From the NCBI GenBank assembly GCA_964017065.1, contig OZ024790.1, positions 3,466,631 to 3,530,630 of the forward strand: a stretch of DNA of 64,000 bases, given 5' to 3'. Numbering within the stretch: position 1 is the first letter of the stretch; each line of letters opens with the position of its first letter. The DNA is from Haliclona indistincta. Taxonomy: Eukaryota > Porifera > Demospongiae > Haplosclerida > Chalinidae. The position numbers and the translations under genes were made by a program. Under the pieces are notes generated by a model. The model had not been told where the DNA came from, searched no databases, and saw only the letters and a list, made by a program, of their open reading frames with translations. This document shows, piece by piece, positions 58,811-64,000 of the stretch.

Positions 58811-59918
58811 ATTATTATTCCTTTCATTAATAAATTATTATATTTATAATGGTTAGTTACTTCCCATTCAAAAGTCAACATGCAATGAGAACTTGCACCT
58901 CATTGTTGACAGTGAATTAAGTCAGCCTAGCTGCTGAGTATGTGTTTTGAGAAAACTTACATTGGAATAGATAGACAACTGGATCAAATGAGCCCTTGAT
59001 AATACATGTAAGTACTAAAAAGTGAAATTTAAAGATAGGATGGCTTGATCGAGCTAACTTCAAAAGCTCCTGCAGACGCAGGCTCTGTACGAATATTTGT
59101 GTGATTTTATAGCTGCATGTAGTAATAATTATTAGACCACTCATTAATAATTCATTGAGTCGGAAGCTTTGAAGTCACGAATTAGCGGAGGGCGTTTGTG
59201 TCAGTTAGATCCTTATGAATAAATTCATTTTGTCAAAACACCGTTTCTTTCGCTGTGGAAGATCGAGAATGTGTCGAAGAGCTTACCAAGACGAAGTGCA
59301 GTTCCTCGCGTGGCCTGGAGCGAAGAAACTACGCCGCTACGTTCTTCACGAACGGCGAACGAGCTCCCAGCACGCATAAAATGGCGGCCGTCGTCGTCAG
59401 GTCAGTGTAAGCGTGGTCTAAGTCAGTTAGATCACCTGGACTCGGAATCTAACTGACATGAACGTCCCTTGGGCCAATCCCTCGCCCTCGGATGGTCTTA
59501 CAGCCCTCGGGCTGTAAGACCATCCTTGGGCGCGGGATTGTCCCGCGGGGCGTTCATGTCAGTTAGATCCCTCTTCCGGTGATCTAACTATTACTTATTA
59601 TTCCACTGTGTATACACATGTACATCTTACCCTATCGCAGGTATAAAACATTATCGTTATTTACTTAACTTGCCGGCCGTGACTTTAGACATATTTTAAA
59701 ATAAAGCTATCTCTTGAGTATCAATTTGCTAATCAGTATAGACATGCAACATCATGCATTAGACAATAACAGTTTAGTAGTAAATAATAACATTAACACA
59801 TTGCAATTTAATGCATTTCATTCCATGCTGTTGTCAAACACGAATAATTATGTACTTAAGAGCTTGCTCTCGGTAGATTATTTCCACTGAGTATGTGCGT
59901 TTCAAATTATTTCCAAAA
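58811..59918. other. Duplicated interval with a strong palindrome
   Basis: 58811-59160 and 59580-59695 match 48160-48560. Between them is an insertion-like block containing repeated GTCAGTTAGATC strings and the palindrome at 59445-59570. No gene is supported; the ORF at 59271-59456 lies in the inserted block. Confidence 0.55.
59445..59570. repeat. Nested perfect hairpin / cruciform
   Basis: The inner stem 59490-59525 is a perfect 17 bp inverted repeat (GGATGGTCTTACAGCCC) with a 2-base loop. The outer arms ATCTAACTGACATGAACG and CGTTCATGTCAGTTAGAT are also perfect. Probably the end or whole of a foldback element. Confidence 0.75.
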
Positions 59919-62763
59919 TCATTTTTTCTTCTGCTGCTCCATTATCTTATGTCGTGGTACATCAAAAGCTCCTTTTTTGATTGCAAATCCAAACACAGCA
60001 ATAATAATTGAGGGAACGTATGTAGCAAAACTGCCATAGACTAAATGTGTACCACTTCTTGCTACCACAAACTGGTAAAGAAGAATCAAGCAAGCATAGG
60101 TCATAGGCAGCAGTGCTACCAAAATCATTCCGATCATTATAAGAAAGAGCGTTCCAGAATATATGATACATTTTTTCTTACAGTCACTATCTTTGCATGG
60201 TTTTATTGGGCAAGCAGCTGCAACATTCTCCATAATGGAACCATGATTTTTCATCCAATCATGAACAATGTGATAGAATACAGCCACCACCATGATAGTG
60301 CTGTAGAACAAGGCAAAGTGAAGAGCAAGCAAAGATGATGTATCTACAGGATAGGCAAAAAGAAGAAGAATTGTAGGAGCAAAGCTGAGCATCAGAAGAT
60401 CCGAGAAAGCAGACAAACTAAAAGCAGCAAGAAATGCTATAACTTTCATCACACTATTATAACGCCTATTGCCTTCCTTTGCCTCAAACTGAAAATAGAT
60501 AGTGAAGACCAGTGTGAGTAGAAATAGCCAAACTAGGAGAACAACCAAATAACCAGCCTTGATACCATCAAACTCATTAAATTTATCTCCAGGGTTCGTT
60601 AGTTCATAGAATGCAATGACAATCGAAGAAATCATGTATACCAAACACACGGTAGAAGCACTAGCAAGAATTTCACTGTTATAGTAAATATCGAGCTCCT
60701 GTTCACTTGACAGTAGATCCTGAATGATCTTAAATAGAAGTGGTAGTAGAAGTGGAGTGAACATGAAGGTAAGAACAAAACTGATTGTGTATGCAAAAAT
60801 AAGAATTCCTCTCCCGTATTTCCTAGGATTGGGTCCACCATTATTTAAATCAGACGAGAGATTACCATAGTTCTCAACTGCAGAACAATGTAGCGTGATG
60901 CCTTTGTCATCAGCAATAGCAAAAGTATAGCCATAGCCAGTGTGGTCTCTTTGGGAGACTTTAGCAAATGCTCTCAGCTAAAATGAAGAGAAATACATCA
61001 TAATGCATTATAAATGTAGCGGTACCATGAGAATGCATTCAGCTCCAACTATCAGCAATATTGCGGGAATCAATGAAGCACCTAGGTGCAGATGCCTCGG
61101 TGGAATGACACAATAATTATCTACAAACACAACTATCCACCATTCCACAAACACAGCAACTGCAGATGAATGTATACAGGATTTCTGTACTGCAATCACA
61201 ATGCAGTGCTTTAGTTATGCAAACAGAAGCCAATCAGTGCTAATCACAATTCAACTGGGCGTGTCTATAATCTATGCTATAATAGTGCAGGGCACAGCAC
61301 GTACACGAGCGAGACAGCATCCATAGCTTGCTTACACAATTTCTTTCGACATACGCTGCTATCCTGTAACCTATCAGCTTCTAGGCAGTCAACTGAGAAT
61401 AGTTTTGTCTACGGAGAACTCTACATTGCCAGCAATGGCCATCGATCGCGAGGTAAGCAAAGTTACGCCATAACTCGAGAACGCAGCTTCTGCCATGCTG
61501 TTCTGAAGTAAAAAAAGAACTCACTAGCTGTAAGGCAGCCAGCAGTAGACAATTTTGTCTTCAAGTTACATCACCAACTTACTAGATCGCCAGCGATCGC
61601 GAGGTAAGCAATCATGCCATAACTGACGAACAGAGCCTTGTAACCAAAATCCTTACAATTCATTTTCAAGCAAATATCGACTTTAGTTTGTGTTGCAAGT
61701 ATCAGCGCTTAGTTTTCAGCGAGCGACGAGAAATCCTGCCGACAGACAGACAGACAGATACACAGATACACGACTGTATGCCCCGTGGCTCCGCCCACCG
61801 AGGCATAAAAATCTGTGTTAGCCTGGCAGTCACAATCATTTACTATTGGTGACAATGTGTCTGATCATGTGATAATTAACAAGTTTGGTTAGTAGTAGTA
61901 CTAGTTCAAATGGTCGTAACATAAAATTTACATGTAATCATTATTATGTTATGTATGGAACTCACTCATTATTAGTAGAATTAATATTAATTTTTTATTT
62001 CATTTTTCATTTATTAATTTTGCTTATTATCATTATTTTTGTTCCTACACCGGTATGGATGGTCTTAAATAGCTATGTATGCAAAATTATTAATTTTAGT
62101 AAACACATGCAGCATTTAAACATAAACCTTTGGTGTCGTTGTTCTAGAATTACAGTAAATTTATTAACTCACCCACAAATTTAATTCTCCTAGAGCTTGC
62201 TCTATAAGCTGCTTTGTTGGTCGACAACTGAACTTATAGCTAGATAAATCTATGTCCATTGACAAATCAAGAGAAGGTAAGGCTTCTGTGCCATCCCACA
62301 AAAGTGCCTCAACATCATAGTCATCACCTAAGAGAGGACTGTTTTCCGATATCTGTAGTAACCAGAACGGCAGTTGAAAGCGTAGCTGATTAATGATTTC
62401 AGGATGAAAGATCCGATATATTTCTCGATTGGTCCATCCAAACGTGTATTTTCCATTTTTATAACATATAGAAGGTTTATCATTGAGGCAAAAGTCCAAT
62501 TTTAGCTCTTCATAAGAAGGATTGATGTTGAGTTGGTAAGTTACTTTCACCAGTACAGGTTGAGTGACTCGTGTTGGTGGATAGAAAATGGAGTTCAGGA
62601 GAAGAAGATTAACATCATCATGCGTGCTATTGAAGAGAGTATTGCGAAATATCCTGTAAAGAGCAGTACATTCTTGCAGATAGAGTCCAGTGGTGTTGCA
62701 CTGAGACTGAGCACAGCTTACGATAACACAGATTATGAGGAAAGAAAGCGCAGTACTCTTCAT
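59919..62763 (-). CDS. Membrane protein with extracellular N-domain and multi-pass C-half
   Basis: Two exons, 62763-62173 and 60977-59919, phase 0, 549 residues. Signal peptide: MKSTALSFLIICVIVSCAQS. The extracellular part of about 240 residues has several Cys (QCNTTGLYLQEC, LDFCLNDKPSICYKNG, FSCRPTK) and N-glycosylation sites. It continues in exon 2 (TGYGYTFAIADDKGITLHC). Then come seven or so hydrophobic helices, for example ILIFAYTISFVLTFMFTPLL, YLVVLLVWLFLLTLVFTIYF and SGTLFLIMIGMILVALLPMT, and a Lys-rich C-terminus. A Cys-rich loop (CPIKPCKDSDCKKKC) sits between late helices. The 1195 bp intron contains a MITE. Family not recognised; the architecture recalls a receptor. A decayed fragment of this gene lies at 48.6 kb. 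Confidence 0.8.
61078..61807. mobile_element. MITE with GCCTCGGTGG ends, copy D, in an intron
   Basis: The left hairpin GCACCTAGGTGC is followed by ATGCCTCGGTGG; the right end is ATGCCCCGTGGCTCCGCCCA through CCGAGGCATA. 730 bp, no gene. It occupies more than half of the intron of the 59919-62763 gene. It preserves the uninserted form of the target hit by the P-like element at 55703. Confidence 0.8.
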
Positions 62764-63673
62764 CTCGTGTATTGTGCCTAGAGCTGAAAAAAATTAAATT
62801 TTAAGCATGCATGCAAGTTGGTAACTAGTTAGTCAACCACGAACGTGTAAAATGGCAGGGCAACCTGCTCCTACATGTAGTCTCGTTCCCAGACCTCAAC
62901 CATAGATACCACTATGCCGCAGGCTGTGTTCCTATAGGTGGCGATCGGCGCTCACAAACATAATGGCAAGAACAACAAATTAATGCAAATTGTTTTCCCA
63001 CACCTGTTGGCAGCGAAATCGCTCATTTGAGCCAGCTACAAATAAATTAAAGCTACAGCGAGGGTCGGGCTGCCCCCGATCCTCGCATTCGAGAATAGTG
63101 TCGTGTCACTGCCAGTGACCTCTGATCTGATTGGTGGTATCAATATCTTGAGTGCTGCACACGAAAGCCTGTTTGGAATCTCCAAACAAGACCTCAGGCT
63201 TTCCTACACTCTTACTAGTCTGAAACTTAAGCCGAAGATCAGGCCTATACAACTGGGCGCATTATCAGAGTTGTAGAACTCTACTGCACTATACTCTATA
63301 GCACAAACATCCAGGCGCCGGAATGAACGTTCGCCAGCACCAGTTCATTTCGCAAAGTGACAAAAATGATAATCAAGGGCAGTTTCTAACCTTTTCAAAG
63401 TCACTGAGCTCCCAAAAGAAGTAGTTGAATCAACGTTAACCTTAGCTAAACGTCCTCAGCCAAATTTGGTTTGCGGTAAGATACAGCCAATACGACCAGT
63501 GTGGATAAATGAGTGCCTGTTAAAACATTGAAAGCTGGCTCTGTGGCGCTGCAAACAAAGCGCTGCCGTGAATTACTACTATAGGGCCGCACACCAGGAG
63601 AGCATTAAGTGTTGCTGCGTCCACGGCGTTGTATGAGCAGAGCTCAGACTCAAACTTCAACTGAGTCGAGTCA
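62764..63673. promoter_or_regulatory. Divergent intergenic region between two membrane protein genes
   Basis: The minus-strand gene starts at 62763 and the plus-strand gene at 63674, so both promoters must lie in this 910 bp. I see no TATA box at the array-like spacing, and no RNA gene. No function is assigned beyond position. Confidence 0.4.
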
Positions 63674-64000
63674 ATGGCAGCTGACAAAAAGAACAATGTT
63701 TCCGCAGCGTTATGGCTGGTGTGGCTTATAGGACAACTCACTGTCACTGTTACCCTACTTTTGCTGTCTGGAGCCTATTTTGGACTGGAGAGATCTCAGC
63801 AGTGCGGTCTCAATCAAACCGATGACAATGTGAGCAGTAACACGAACAATACAACGGGCGCCCCTTCGTGCGGTTTCTCAGCTGCAATTTTGGGATTGGC
63901 ATTGTTTGCGTGCATTGTCAGTGTAGTAGACGCGACCATCAATCTCCACGATATAATTCATGAAGTCGGTTTTGAAAACGATCCAAAGCCGAGTAACGGC
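63674..64000 (+). CDS. Multi-pass membrane protein, N-terminal part (cut by window edge)
   Basis: The 109 codons are open to the edge. MAADKKNNVS is followed by a first helix (LWLVWLIGQLTVTVTLLLLS). Next comes an extracellular-type loop rich in Asn/Thr with glycosylation sites (NQTDD, NTNNTTG) and two Cys, then a second helix (AAILGLALFACIVSVV) and DATINLHDIIHEVGFEND. The second helix and following residues resemble helix 2 of the 690-residue protein at 36137-38209 (ALSAVAFLYTSVDAAVHFF), so both may belong to one family. The start is the first ATG after in-frame stops. Confidence 0.7.
   Translation, partial: MAADKKNNVSAALWLVWLIGQLTVTVTLLLLSGAYFGLERSQQCGLNQTDDNVSSNTNNTTGAPSCGFSAAILGLALFACIVSVVDATINLHDIIHEVGFENDPKPSNG

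Overview
The window looks like nuclear DNA of a sponge, probably a demosponge such as Amphimedon queenslandica. This is inferred from the gene set: an animal UHRF1, CARD-NACHT-LRR receptors of the sponge NLR type, and an Ig/FN3 receptor. Very short GT-AG introns (many of 45-100 bp) and abundant MITEs and microsatellites fit the same picture. All exon models below were built by eye from frames, splice sites and phase agreement; there is no transcript evidence.

1-22 kb: a head-to-tail array of seven plus-strand genes at roughly 3 kb spacing, the first cut by the window edge. They encode secreted proteins with a six-cysteine domain of a family I do not recognise. Each gene is a single exon. All complete copies have a TATA box at almost the same distance from the ATG, and five of six have an upstream CTTTGT/ACAAAG inverted pair. 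The core domain is nearly identical between copies, while the C-terminal tails differ (Ile/Pro/Leu, Gly/Thr, Ser/Pro/Thr, Gly/Asp with RGD). Copy 3 has lost the whole core. The spacers are themselves repeated, hold datable MITE insertions, and carry fragments of a UHRF1 exon.

22-28 kb, minus strand: twelve exons of UHRF1 (ubiquitin-like, tandem Tudor, PHD and half of the SRA domain). The gene stops at a good splice donor facing the array. The rest of the SRA domain and the RING are not found in the next 22 kb, so the array either sits in a giant intron or has broken the gene.

28-35 kb, minus strand: two tandem NLR genes with matching exon plans (CARD-like exon, small acidic exon, one long NACHT-LRR exon). 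The first has canonical nucleotide-binding motifs; the second has a degenerate Walker B and sensor. A Tc1-like hairpin MITE lies between them.

36-38 kb, minus: a single-exon multi-pass membrane protein with a Pro/Gln-rich N-terminus. 38-42.6 kb is largely gene-free and holds nested MITEs. 42.7-48 kb, plus: a 12-exon transmembrane receptor with Ig and FN3 modules and an ITIM-like tail. 48-50 kb, minus: a small secreted protein, possibly a beta-propeller. 51.9-52.7 kb is a (TTCC)n microsatellite of about 750 bp, and 52.9-54.7 kb is a 1.8 kb palindrome.

55.1 kb is a 200-base assembly gap. 55.5-58.8 kb is a MITE containing a 2.55 kb P-element-like transposon with two convergent genes. 59.9-62.8 kb, minus: a two-exon membrane protein with an extracellular N-domain. 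The right edge cuts a plus-strand membrane protein gene. The grouping of NLRs, an inhibitory-type Ig receptor and a fast-evolving secreted family suggests an immune or recognition neighbourhood, but this is inference.
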